The position numbers were made by a program, and so were the translations under genes. Under the pieces are notes generated by a model that searched no databases, was not told where the DNA came from, and saw nothing but the letters and a program-made list of their open reading frames with translations. 32,279 bases of DNA from Muricoccus nepalensis (GTDB lineage Bacteria > Pseudomonadota > Alphaproteobacteria > Acetobacterales > Acetobacteraceae): contig NZ_RCZP01000050.1 of assembly GCF_006438825.1 (NCBI RefSeq), positions 1-32,279 of the forward strand, written 5' to 3'. Position 1 is the first letter of the stretch. Every line of letters starts with the position of its first letter. Positions 7,686 to 15,042 of the stretch are shown piece by piece.

Positions 7686-8318
7686 TCATCCGAACGCGTC
7701 CAGCAGGTCGTCCACCTGCGCGGGCGTGAGCGCGCGGGCGGGCTGGCCGCGGAGGAGGAGGGCGAGGCGCGCGGCCTCCTCCAGTTCCTCGGCGGCGTAG
7801 ACGGCGTCGTCCAGCGTCCGGCCCGACACGACCGGCCCGTGGTTGGCGAGCAGCACGGCGCGGGCGCCCCTCGAGGCCTCGTGGATCTCGCCCTCCATCG
7901 CCGCGTCGCCGGGGCGGTAATAGCGGATGACGGGAAGGCGCCGCCCGATGCGCATGACGAAGTAGGGCGTCAGCGGCGGGATGGGCGCGTCCTCGCCCGG
8001 CGCGGCGAGGCAGGCGATGGCCGTCGCGTGGGGGGAGTGAAGATGGACCACGGCGCCCGCGTCCGGCCGCGCGTCCAGCACGGCGCGGTGCAGGAAGACC
8101 TCCTTGGAGGGCTTGTCGCCGGACACGTGGCGCCACTCGCGGTCGAGCTTGCTGAGGCGCCCCGCCTCGAGCCGCCCGAGACAGGAATTGGTCGGCGTCA
8201 TCAGGTAGCCGTCTGGCAGGCGGACGGCGATGTTGCCGGCGCTGCCCACGGAGTAGCCGCGCCCGAAGAGCAGCCGGCCGTGGGCGCAGATCGCCTCGCG
8301 CAGCGCCGCCTCGTCCAT
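7686..8318 (-). CDS. otnC: OtnC-like 3-oxo-tetronate 4-phosphate decarboxylase, class II aldolase family
   Basis: This 210-aa protein belongs to the class II aldolase/adducin family. Visible elements are RGYSVGSAGNIAVRLPDGYL (phosphate-binding Ser/Asn loop), TPTNSCLGRL, GDKPSKEVFLHRA with the catalytic Glu, HLHSPHATA (two metal His) and LLANHGPVVSG (third His). In acid-sugar catabolism OtnC decarboxylates 3-oxo-tetronate 4-phosphate to a triose phosphate after OtnK phosphorylation. The kinase gene is immediately upstream, supporting the assignment. I prefer ATG 8318 because GGAAGGA lies 10 bases upstream; a GTG at 8327 that overlaps the kinase stop by 4 bases (GTGA) is an alternative but leaves only one base after the Shine-Dalgarno. 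Confidence 0.88.
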   Translation of the reverse strand: MDEAALREAICAHGRLLFGRGYSVGSAGNIAVRLPDGYLMTPTNSCLGRLEAGRLSKLDREWRHVSGDKPSKEVFLHRAVLDARPDAGAVVHLHSPHATAIACLAAPGEDAPIPPLTPYFVMRIGRRLPVIRYYRPGDAAMEGEIHEASRGARAVLLANHGPVVSGRTLDDAVYAAEELEEAARLALLLRGQPARALTPAQVDDLLDAFG

Positions 8319-8323
8319 CGTCG

Positions 8324-9577
8324 TCACGTCCTTCCAAACGCCTTGGCGAAAAAATCGGGCGCGCCGAAGTTGCCGGACTTCAGCGCCAGGTGCAGCCCGC
8401 CCGAGGGGCCCTCCGCGTGGGTCCAGGGCACGCCCGGGTCGATCTCCGCCCCGATCCGCAGGGCGCGCAGGCCGAGGCGCGAGACCACCGCGCCCGAGGT
8501 CTCGCCGCCTGCGACGACGAGCTGCCCCACGCCGCGCGCGACCAGCCCCTCGGCGACCGCGGCCAGCGCCTCCTCGACCAGCGCCCCCGCGGCGTCGCGC
8601 CCGATCCGCGCCTGCAGGGCCGCGACCTTCCCGGGCGGGGCGGAGGCGGCGATGACGATCGGCGCGCCCAGCCGCCCCTCTGCCCAGTCCAGCGCCCGGC
8701 GGGCCAGGGCCGCGGCATCGGGCGTCTCCAGCGGGTCGAGCTCCAGCACCGGAAGCGCGGTGCGGGCGGCGGCGACCTGGCCGAGGGTGGCGGGCGAGCA
8801 GGATCCGGCGAGCACCGCCCCCAGCCCCCGCCGCGCCGGCAGCGCCGCCGCGTCGCGCGGGGGCAGCCGGCCCCGGCGGCGGAAGTTCCCCGGCAGGCCC
8901 ATGGCCACGCCCGAGCCGCCGGTCACCAGCGGGTGCTCCGCCGCGGCCTCGCCGATCGCCATCAGGTCCGCCTCCGTCACGGCGTCGACGATGGCGTAGC
9001 GGTGCCCCCCGGCGGCCAGCGCCGCCATGGCGTCCCGGATGGCCGCGGCCCCGCGCCCGACTACGGGAAGATTCACGAGGCCGACGCGCCCGGCCGTCTG
9101 CCGCCCGAGCACGCGGACCAGGTTCGCGTCGCGCATGGGCGTGAGCGGATGGTCCTTCATCCCGCTCTCGCTCAGCAGCGCGTCGCCGACGAAGAGGTGG
9201 CCGCGGTAGACGCTGCGGCCGTTGGCGGGAAAGGCCGGGCAGGCGAGCGCGAAGGGCGCGCCGAGGCGCTCGAGCAGGGCGTCGGCGACGGGCCCGATGT
9301 TCCCCTCATCCGTGCTGTCGAAGGTCGAGCAGTACTTGAAGAAGAACCGCGCGCAGCCCGCCGCCCGCAGCGCGTCGAGGGCGGCCAGGCTGTCGCGCAC
9401 CGCGTCGCGCGCTGGGTTGGTCCGCGACTTCAGCGCGACGACCACCGCGTCCGCCTCCGGCAAGGGGCCGTCGGGCACGCCGATCACCTGCACGGCCGAC
9501 ATGCCGCCCCGCACCAGCGTGCTCGCGAGGTCGGTCGCCCCCGTGAAGTCGTCCGCCACGCAACCAAGCAGCGGCAT
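8324..9577 (-). CDS. otnK: OtnK-like four-carbon acid sugar kinase (DUF1537 family)
   Basis: This 417-aa kinase begins MPLLGCVADDFTGATDLAST, the N-terminal signature of the four-carbon acid-sugar kinase family, followed by FKYCSTFDSTDEGNIGPVAD, CPAFPANGRSVYRGHLFVGD and the C-terminal nucleotide-domain motifs VVAGGETSGAVVSRLG and LKSGNFGAPDFF. Characterised members phosphorylate 3-oxo-tetronates or related C4 acid sugars with ATP. Length and motif order are normal, so the gene looks intact. The ATG at 9577 overlaps the TGA of the broken Bug gene upstream (TGATG), a translational-coupling arrangement. That broken Bug frame, after its frameshift, stays open and in phase with this gene, so an extended 643-residue frame from 10255 exists, but its first 226 codons are mostly non-protein-like. 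OtnC follows directly. Confidence 0.92.
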   Translation of the reverse strand: MPLLGCVADDFTGATDLASTLVRGGMSAVQVIGVPDGPLPEADAVVVALKSRTNPARDAVRDSLAALDALRAAGCARFFFKYCSTFDSTDEGNIGPVADALLERLGAPFALACPAFPANGRSVYRGHLFVGDALLSESGMKDHPLTPMRDANLVRVLGRQTAGRVGLVNLPVVGRGAAAIRDAMAALAAGGHRYAIVDAVTEADLMAIGEAAAEHPLVTGGSGVAMGLPGNFRRRGRLPPRDAAALPARRGLGAVLAGSCSPATLGQVAAARTALPVLELDPLETPDAAALARRALDWAEGRLGAPIVIAASAPPGKVAALQARIGRDAAGALVEEALAAVAEGLVARGVGQLVVAGGETSGAVVSRLGLRALRIGAEIDPGVPWTHAEGPSGGLHLALKSGNFGAPDFFAKAFGRT

Positions 9578-10255
9578 CAGTCCAGCCTCGCCCCGGAGGC
9601 GCGCACCACGGGCTCCCAGGTGCGCATCTCGGCCCCCCACTACGCCGCGAAGGCCGCGGGGCCGGAGCCGACGGGCTCCACGCCCAGCTCCACCAGGCGC
9701 CGCCGGCACTTCGGGTCCGCCACCACGCGCGCCGTCTCGGCGGCCAGCCGCTCGACGACGGGCGCCGGCGTGCGCGCGGGCGCGAAGAGCCCGTACCAGT
9801 TCTGCGTCGCGTAGCCCGGCACGCCGGCTTCCGAGACGGTCGGCACCTCCGGCAGGAGGGCGACGCGCTCCGGCGAGGTGACGGCGAGAGCGCGGATCGA
9901 GCCGTCGCGCAGCTGCGGCAGCATGACCGGCAGCGCGTCGACGACGAAGTCCACCTGTTGCGCCAGCAGGGCGCTCAGGGCCGGCCCGCCGCCGCGGAAG
10001 GGAATGTGGATCGCGGTTCTCGACGACGACGGGCTGCCCCAGGCCCGGCGTCATGCACTGGCCGAGGATGCGGCCGACGATGTCGGCCCCGCCGCCGGGC
10101 GCGTAGGGGACGATCATCCGCACGGGGCGGTTCGGCCAGGAGGGAGCCTGCGCCACGGCCGGCGCCGCCAGCGCGGCCGCGCCCGCCATGCCGGCGAGAA
10201 GCGCGGGCATCCAGCGCCGCCGCGCAAGGGGGCCGACCAGATCCGTCTTTGGCAT
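9577..10255 (-). pseudogene. Bug/TctC substrate-binding protein gene, broken by deletion, frameshift and amber codon
   Basis: The 5' part encodes a normal leader (ARRRWMPALLAGMAGAAALA) and SWPNRPVRMIVPYAPGGGAD, then GLGQPVVVEN and R. Near 10010-10013 the sequence jumps directly to IHIPFRGGGPALSALLAQQV in another frame. Compared with the intact Bug protein at 4601-5581, about 110 residues (some 335-340 bp) between the ENR motif and the PFRG motif are gone, and the join is out of frame. The remaining C-terminal frame (DFVVDALPVMLPQLRDGS, then FAPARTPAPVVERLA) is further cut by TAG at 9640-9642, after which GAEMRTWEPVVRASGARLD continues to the original stop at 9577-9579. A good ribosome site (GGAGGAAG) precedes the ATG at 10255. 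Originally it would have been the binding protein of the acid-sugar operon. Confidence 0.9.
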
Positions 10256-10305
10256 GGATCGCTTCCTCCGTTCCTGATCTTCAGCGGCGGGCGGGGCCCG
10301 CTCGA

Positions 10306-10338
10306 CGGTCGCGCCGCCCGGGTGGAGCGGCGCGACCG
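10306..10338. terminator. Strong intercistronic stem-loop (perfect 12-bp arms)
   Basis: CGGTCGCGCCGC at 10306-10317 and GCGGCGCGACCG at 10327-10338 are perfect reverse complements around a 9-base loop. The hairpin lies in the 91-bp gap between the dehydrogenase gene (ends 10347) and the broken Bug gene (starts 10255). No T-run follows on the minus strand, so it is not a textbook intrinsic terminator. It could attenuate transcription, stabilise the upstream mRNA 3' end or be a repeat-family element. Confidence 0.5.
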
Positions 10339-10346
10339 GCCGGGCC

Positions 10347-11426
10347 TCAGCCCTTCGCGGCGCGGACCGCCTCGCCGACCTTCTCGCCGAACTCGGCGCA
10401 GCCCATCGTGCCGCCGAGGTCGCGCGTGCGCGACGCGGGGTCGGCGAGGACCACGTCCACCGCCGCGGTGATCGCGTCGCCCGCCCGGCGCGCCGCCGGG
10501 TTGCTCTTGTTGTCGCCGATCCACTGCAGGAGCATGGCGCAGGAGAGGATCATCGAGGTGGGGTTGGCGATGTCCTTGCCCGCGATGGTCGGCGCCGAGC
10601 CGTGCTGGGCCTGGGCGCAGCAATGCGTGTCGCTCGCGTTCATCGACCCCGCGAGGCCGAGGCTGCCCGAGAGCTCGCTCGCGAGGTCGGAGAGGATGTC
10701 GCCGAGGAAGTTCGTCGCGCAGATCACGTCGAAGCGCTCGGGCTCCTTCACGATGTGCGCGGTGGAGGCGTCGATCAGCAGATCGTCCAGCTCGACCTCC
10801 GGGAAATCCTTGTGGACGTGCCGGACGCATTCGAGGAACAGGCCATCCGTCATGTGGAAGGAGTTCGCCTTATGCACGGCGGTCACCTTCTTCCGGCGCG
10901 CCATGGCCCACTCGAAGGAGCGACGCGCGATGCGCTCGGAGGCGTGGCGCGTGATCTTGCGGAAGGAGAGCGCCATGTCGGGGCTCGGCATCATCTCGCC
11001 CCAGCCGCGCGTCATGTTGCGGTCGGGATAGAAGCCCTCGGTCGACTCCCGCATGATCACGAGGTCCATCGTGCGGCCCTCGCGCATGTTCGTTGGCAGG
11101 AAGGGGCGCGTGCGCGCGGGGCGGACGTTGGCGTAGAGGTCGAGCCCGATGCGGAAGCCGCGGGAGATGTTCAGCCCGCCCTTCTCCGGCGCCGGGTAGT
11201 CCGCGTGGGACTGCGTGCCGAGGATGATGCCGTCGTAGTCCTTCGACCTCTCCAGCACCTCCGGGCGAAGCGTGGTGCCGTGCTTGTGGAGGCTGGGGAA
11301 ACCGACGTCGTCATAGTCGTAGCTCAGGTTGAGCCCGAACGCGTCGCTGGCGGCATCCAGGGCCGGCCGCGAGGCCGCGATGATCTCGGGGCCGATACCG
11401 TCGGCCGGCAGAACGTAAAGCCGCAT
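10347..11426 (-). CDS. Isocitrate/isopropylmalate dehydrogenase family protein (tartrate dehydrogenase-like)
   Basis: This 359-aa NAD-dependent beta-decarboxylating dehydrogenase starts MRLYVLPADGIGPEIIAASR. Substrate-binding elements are LDLYANVRPARTRP (residues about 96-108) and MRESTEGFYPDRN; the catalytic Lys lies in VHKANSFHMTDG (about residue 186), the metal Asp in LIDASTAH, and the family signature NFLGDILSDLASELSGSLGL spans about residues 239-258. The family includes isocitrate, 3-isopropylmalate and tartrate/D-malate dehydrogenases; the acid-sugar context favours a hydroxy-acid such as tartrate or an acid sugar, which is inference. It is the first gene of the operon that continues with the broken Bug, OtnK, OtnC and racemase-like genes. 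A divergent GntR regulator probably controls it. Confidence 0.9.
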   Translation of the reverse strand: MRLYVLPADGIGPEIIAASRPALDAASDAFGLNLSYDYDDVGFPSLHKHGTTLRPEVLERSKDYDGIILGTQSHADYPAPEKGGLNISRGFRIGLDLYANVRPARTRPFLPTNMREGRTMDLVIMRESTEGFYPDRNMTRGWGEMMPSPDMALSFRKITRHASERIARRSFEWAMARRKKVTAVHKANSFHMTDGLFLECVRHVHKDFPEVELDDLLIDASTAHIVKEPERFDVICATNFLGDILSDLASELSGSLGLAGSMNASDTHCCAQAQHGSAPTIAGKDIANPTSMILSCAMLLQWIGDNKSNPAARRAGDAITAAVDVVLADPASRTRDLGGTMGCAEFGEKVGEAVRAAKG

Positions 11427-11824
11427 GCTGGTTGTCTCCCATCTCGCTTCGCCGCGGCACCCCTACTCGCGGCAAAAGTATCTTTCAATCACTTTGTGCA
11501 ATCTAACCGATCGGCGTTGCCTCGTGGGTGGGGCGGCCGTCGCCCGCACCCTTGGCGTTTCGACGGTGGCTTTTCGCACCGGTACCGCGGGTCATTGCTA
11601 TCTCCAGGGTATCCCGCCCTTCACCGTGGCGGGGCACGCCGCTTCACCGGGCATCCGGTTCCCTGCATCCCATCGAAGATGAACCGGCCCGGTTCCCGGC
11701 ATTGCATCGATCATCATCGATGCACAATTCCGGAATGGGCTTGATGCCGGTTTGTGCTACCCTGCAACCGAGCGTGCTAGGAACCCGGCCAGCCGCTTGG
11801 CCGGCTGCTTCGGCGAGGAGCGAG
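11427..11824. promoter_or_regulatory. Divergent regulatory region with two palindromes
   Basis: This 398-bp gap lies between the acid-sugar operon (minus) and the GntR regulator (plus), with no convincing gene. An AT-richer tract at about 11473-11512 (aaaagtatctttcaatcact) is the likely operon promoter zone. Two palindromes lie close together nearer the regulator: GAACCGG-C-CCGGTTC at 11681-11695, and 9-bp arms TGCATCGAT and ATCGATGCA around CATC at 11703-11724. These are candidate operators for the GntR protein. The promoter for the regulator itself is not clear. Confidence 0.5.
11703..11724. promoter_or_regulatory. Candidate GntR operator, perfect 9-bp-arm palindrome
   Basis: TGCATCGAT at 11703-11711 and ATCGATGCA at 11716-11724 are exact reverse complements separated by CATC. 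The site lies 100 bp upstream of the GntR gene start and eight bases after a second palindrome at 11681-11695. Its AT content is unusual for this region. Assignment to the adjacent FCD-type GntR regulator is inference from position. Confidence 0.45.
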
Positions 11825-12742
11825 ATGGCGGACGGGACAGAGAGCGCGGGCCGGCACGGCCTCCCCAGCCGCCTGGCGGGCGAGATCCTGGCCTGGGCCC
11901 GCCGCGAAGGGCTGGAGCCCGGCGCCCACCTGACCGAGGGCCGGCTGGCGGAGGTCTTCCAGGTCTCCCGGACCCCCATCCGCCTGGCCCTGCAGGTCCT
12001 CGAGGGCGAGGGCACCGTCGAGCGGCAGCGGAACCGCGGCTTCTTCCTGCGCGCGGTCCCCGAGCCCTCCGCCGCGGTGACCAAGACGGCGGACGAGGAT
12101 CCCCTCTACTTCCGCATCGCCGACGACTACCTCTCGGGGGAGATCGGCCCACGCGTGGCTGAGAGCGAGCTACTCCGCCGCTACGGCGTGCCGCGCTCCC
12201 AGTTGATGCGCCTGCTCGCGCGCATGGCGCGGGAGGGCTGGATCGAGCGGCGGCGCGGGCAGGGCTGGGAGTTCCAGCCCATGCTGACCTCCCCCGAGGC
12301 CTACAGCCAGGGCTACCGCTTTCGCCTCTTGATCGAGCCGGCGGCCTTGCTGGAGCCAGGCTACCGCCTGGATCCGCTGGTCGCGCTGCGGCTCCGGGCG
12401 GAGCAGAAGGCCATGCTGGCGGGCGGCTGGCACAGCTTCTCCTCCGCGGAGACGCACCGGATCGGCGCCGAGTTCCACGAGGGCATCGTGGGCGGTTCCG
12501 GCAACCCCTTCCTCATCGAAGCCTTGCGCCGCGTGAACCGCATGCGACGGCTGATCGAGTACCGGGCCCATGTCGACCGCAGCCGCCTCGTCCGGATCTC
12601 CGAGGAGCACCTGCGCATCCTCGACCTGATCGAAGCCGGCGCCATGGAGGAGGCCTCGGCCTTCCTCCGGGTGCACCTGCAGGGATCGCGACTGGCCAAG
12701 GACGTGCTCGGGCTGCATGCCAGGGTGCAGAAGGCGGGCTGA
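11825..12742 (+). CDS. GntR family regulator with FCD domain and an apparent second winged helix
   Basis: This 305-aa regulator begins MADGTESAGRHGLPSRLAGE. Residues about 15-77 are a GntR winged helix: LTEGRLAEVFQVSRTPIRLA then LQVLEGEGTVERQRNRGFFL. A second unit with the same layout follows at about residues 94-152: YFRIADDYLSGEIGPRVAES then ELLRRYGVPRSQLMRLLARM and REGWIERRRGQGWEFQPM. Residues about 160-292 are a helical FCD effector domain with His at 218 (FHEGIVGGSGNPFL), 262 (EEHLRIL) and 284, typical of metal/carboxylate-binding FCD proteins. Ordinary FCD regulators are 220-250 residues with one winged helix. I chose ATG 11825 after GGCGAGGAGCGAG. It is divergent from the acid-sugar operon and is the obvious candidate for its regulator. 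Confidence 0.87.
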   Translation: MADGTESAGRHGLPSRLAGEILAWARREGLEPGAHLTEGRLAEVFQVSRTPIRLALQVLEGEGTVERQRNRGFFLRAVPEPSAAVTKTADEDPLYFRIADDYLSGEIGPRVAESELLRRYGVPRSQLMRLLARMAREGWIERRRGQGWEFQPMLTSPEAYSQGYRFRLLIEPAALLEPGYRLDPLVALRLRAEQKAMLAGGWHSFSSAETHRIGAEFHEGIVGGSGNPFLIEALRRVNRMRRLIEYRAHVDRSRLVRISEEHLRILDLIEAGAMEEASAFLRVHLQGSRLAKDVLGLHARVQKAG

Positions 12743-12821
12743 CGGGCACCTGGCTTCCCCTCTCGCGGGGCTGGCGAGCCGAGGCCCCGGCCGCGCCCCA
12801 ACTCGGAAGCGCTCGTGAAAC

Positions 12822-13037
12822 CTACGCCGGACCGCCGACGTCGTTGTCGTTCAGCGCCAGGTGTCGCGGAGACGGCCCGGCCTCCGTCGCGAGCATGGCG
12901 AGGACGGCCACGGCCACGGTCCTGAACGTGCCCAGGGGAGATCCCCAGCCGTCGAGGACCATGACGCCGCGGGCGGTGTGGAACACCTGCCACTCAAAAC
13001 GGGCATCAACGCCGCCGGCTGCCTCTTTGCGGTTCAT
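12822..13037 (-). CDS. Small hypothetical protein, 71 aa
   Basis: This frame lies alone between the GntR gene and the convergent MFS gene. It encodes FEWQVFHTARGVMVLDGWGS followed by PLGTFRTVAVAVLAMLATEA, which has the balance of hydrophobic and aromatic residues of a real protein rather than an Arg/Pro-rich shadow. I do not recognise a family. The ATG at 13037 has GAGG seven bases upstream; ATG 13043 is possible but the GAGG is then too close. No signal peptide or confident membrane helix is seen. An antisense frame at 12844-13095 looks less protein-like. Confidence 0.45.
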   Translation of the reverse strand: MNRKEAAGGVDARFEWQVFHTARGVMVLDGWGSPLGTFRTVAVAVLAMLATEAGPSPRHLALNDNDVGGPA

Positions 13038-13267
13038 GCTCATGCCTCACGACCGCGTCTTGCGGCCGGGACCAGTATGCGACGAGCCGTATTGACGACG
13101 TCTTAACCAGCGGCGCGCCGATCCCGAGGGCAGAGGGCACCGCTTCCTCCCTCCAGAACGCGCCCTACAAGCGCGCCCATCGGCATCGAACCCCTCCCCG
13201 GCACCCGGTCATCACCGCCCAACCAGCGGACGCCCTCGGCCGCGCACGCATCCCGCGCTGCCCGCGA
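13038..13267. other. Non-coding stretch beside the small ORF
   Basis: No gene is supported in these 230 bases between the start of the small minus-strand ORF and the 3' end of the MFS gene. The segment near 13075-13105 (tatgcgacgagccgtattgac) is relatively AT-rich and could hold the promoter of the small ORF. I see no repeat or convincing terminator. Confidence 0.35.
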
Positions 13268-14668
13268 TCAACGAGGACCCTGGCGGTCCCTCCCATCCCC
13301 GGACCGGGAGTTCGGTGATGTCTCCCTGGCAAGGGCCGACGAGCGCCGGGCCTGGGGATGGGCGACCTGCTTCGCGACCAGGGCGGCCGCGGCGATCAGC
13401 CCGGGCACGGCCACGATGGTGAAGATCTGGCTAAACTCGAGCTGCCGTCGGGCAAGCTCGGCCACGAGGAACGAGCCGGCGATCCCGCCGAAGCGGCCCA
13501 GGCCCAGCATCCAGCCCACGCCGGTCGCCCGCCCGGCGGTCGGGTAGAAGGCCGCCGCGAGCGCCGGCAGGGAGGATTGCGCGGTGTTCATGACGGTGCC
13601 GGCGACCAGCACCACCACCACCAGCAGCCCGACCGAGCCGGTCACCTGGCCGATGGCCCAGATCGCCAGCGCGGTGAGCGCGAAGCCCACGGCGATGATC
13701 AGGTTGCCGTTGAAGCGGTCCATCAGGAACCCGAAGAACACCGCGCCGACGCCGCCGAGCGGAAAGAACGCGGCGATCAGCGCGGCCGTCCCCGGCGACA
13801 GGCCGGCATCGCGGAACAGCAGCGGCATCCAGTTGATGAGGGCGTAGAAGATCACCAGCCCCATGAAGTAGGCGACCCAGAGGCTGAGCGATCCCGCCAG
13901 GTACCCGCGGGACAGCACCAGCGCCGCTCCGCTCTTCCCCTCCCCGGCGGACGCCTTCTCCGTGAGCACGAAGGACGAGACCTGCCGCGCGGCGGGCGAG
14001 ATGCGCTGCAGCACGGCACGCACGCGCTCGACCGGCTGCCCCTTGGCAACCATGTAGCGCACGGATTCCGGCAGCAGCAGAAGCAGGAGCGCGGTCAGCA
14101 GCAGCGGCGTGACGCCGCCGAGGAGGAGGACGCTGCGCCACCCGAAGTTGGGGATCATCCAGGCCGCCAGGAAGCCACCGAAGGCGGCCCCTAGCGGGAA
14201 GCCGCAGAACATGGCGTTGGTCAGGGTGGCGCGCCGATGCTCCGGGCAGAACTCGCTCATCAGGGTCACGGCGTTGGGCATGGCGGCGCCGAGGCCGAGG
14301 CCGGTGACGAAGCGCCAGGCGACAAGCTGCGTCAGGCTGCCCGAGAAGGCGGAGGCGAGGCAGGCCACGCCGAAGATCAGCACGGAGCCGACCAGCACCG
14401 CCTTCCGGCCGAAGCGGTCCGCCAGCGGCCCGGACGACAGGGCCCCGGCGGCGAGCCCAAACAGCGCCGCGCTGAGCACGGGCGCGAGCTCGGGCCGGGT
14501 GACGCCCCACTCGGCGATGAGGGAGGGCGCGATGTAGCCGATCGCCGAGGTGTCGAAGCCGTCGAGCAGCACGATGACGAAGCAGAGGGCGAAGATCACC
14601 CACTGGAAGGACGAGAAGGGATGCTCATCGAGAAAAGCCTGGACGTCGGTGCTGCGAGCCTCTGCCAT
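13268..14668 (-). CDS. MFS transporter, aromatic acid:H+ symporter (AAHS)-like
   Basis: This 466-aa membrane protein has twelve predicted helices. It begins MAEARSTDVQAFLDEHPFSS, then FALCFVIVLLDGFDTSAIGY, whose DGFDT motif in helix 1 is typical of AAHS and related carboxylate symporters. The motif-A loop GPLADRFGRKAVLVGS joins helices 2 and 3, and SEFCPEHRRATLTNAMFCGF and LPESVRYMVAKGQPVERV are further family landmarks. Relatives take up aromatic or other organic acids with protons. ATG 14668 is chosen for GGAAGGA five bases upstream; a longer frame to 14803 adds only Arg/Gly-rich sequence. The C-terminus carries a basic hydrophilic tail. No catabolic gene is adjacent on the same strand, so the substrate cannot be inferred. 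Confidence 0.9.
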   Translation of the reverse strand: MAEARSTDVQAFLDEHPFSSFQWVIFALCFVIVLLDGFDTSAIGYIAPSLIAEWGVTRPELAPVLSAALFGLAAGALSSGPLADRFGRKAVLVGSVLIFGVACLASAFSGSLTQLVAWRFVTGLGLGAAMPNAVTLMSEFCPEHRRATLTNAMFCGFPLGAAFGGFLAAWMIPNFGWRSVLLLGGVTPLLLTALLLLLLPESVRYMVAKGQPVERVRAVLQRISPAARQVSSFVLTEKASAGEGKSGAALVLSRGYLAGSLSLWVAYFMGLVIFYALINWMPLLFRDAGLSPGTAALIAAFFPLGGVGAVFFGFLMDRFNGNLIIAVGFALTALAIWAIGQVTGSVGLLVVVVLVAGTVMNTAQSSLPALAAAFYPTAGRATGVGWMLGLGRFGGIAGSFLVAELARRQLEFSQIFTIVAVPGLIAAAALVAKQVAHPQARRSSALARETSPNSRSGDGRDRQGPR

Positions 14669-15042
14669 GTCGATCCTTCCTGCATCGTCGGGGCGGCCCT
14701 CTCCGAAACCGGGCCCCTCGGGGACGGCAACCCGGCCCGCGGTCGTCGCGGCCACCGCCCTCGTCCCGGCCCATCCATCCAAGCGACGCCGCGAGCCGGC
14801 CAATCAACATTGGAGCAGCCGTCGGGGGCGCCCGCCCCAGGCGGGTGCGGCAGCGCCGCCGGACGGCCCGCAGCAGCCGGCGCAACGCCGCCCACCCCGC
14901 CCGCGCCCGCCGTCCCCGGCAGCCCGCGCCATGGAACGGCCAAACCGTGGCAAATGATCACGCCATGGGCGTCAGGCCGCCACGATCAGGGCCGATATCC
15001 CTCTCACCGGGCCCGCTGGTGCGGCCCGGAATGGAGAGTTCG
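14669..15042. promoter_or_regulatory. Divergent region upstream of the AAHS-type transporter
   Basis: These 374 bases lie between the MFS gene (minus) and a small membrane-protein gene (plus), with no convincing ORF. A short palindrome CCAAT-CAAC-ATTGG at 14800-14813 is a candidate operator for the transporter. Near the plus-strand gene, CCGGGCC (15007-15013) and GGCCCGG (15023-15029) form an inverted repeat with a 9-base spacer, which in this composition could be chance. The relatively AT-rich stretch gtggcaaatgatcacgccat around 14948-14967 may contain the plus-strand promoter. Confidence 0.35.

Noticed and set aside
8324-10255. A true 643-aa Bug-kinase fusion protein
   Set aside because: The first about 80 codons are Bug but the next about 145 are frameshifted Bug sequence read out of frame. 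The kinase has its own ATG with TGATG coupling, so I annotate a pseudogene plus a normal kinase.
15007-15029. CCGGGCC/GGCCCGG inverted repeat as an operator for the small membrane protein
   Set aside because: Arms made only of G and C are expected often by chance here, and it has no AT-rich promoter context of its own. Mentioned only within the intergenic entry.
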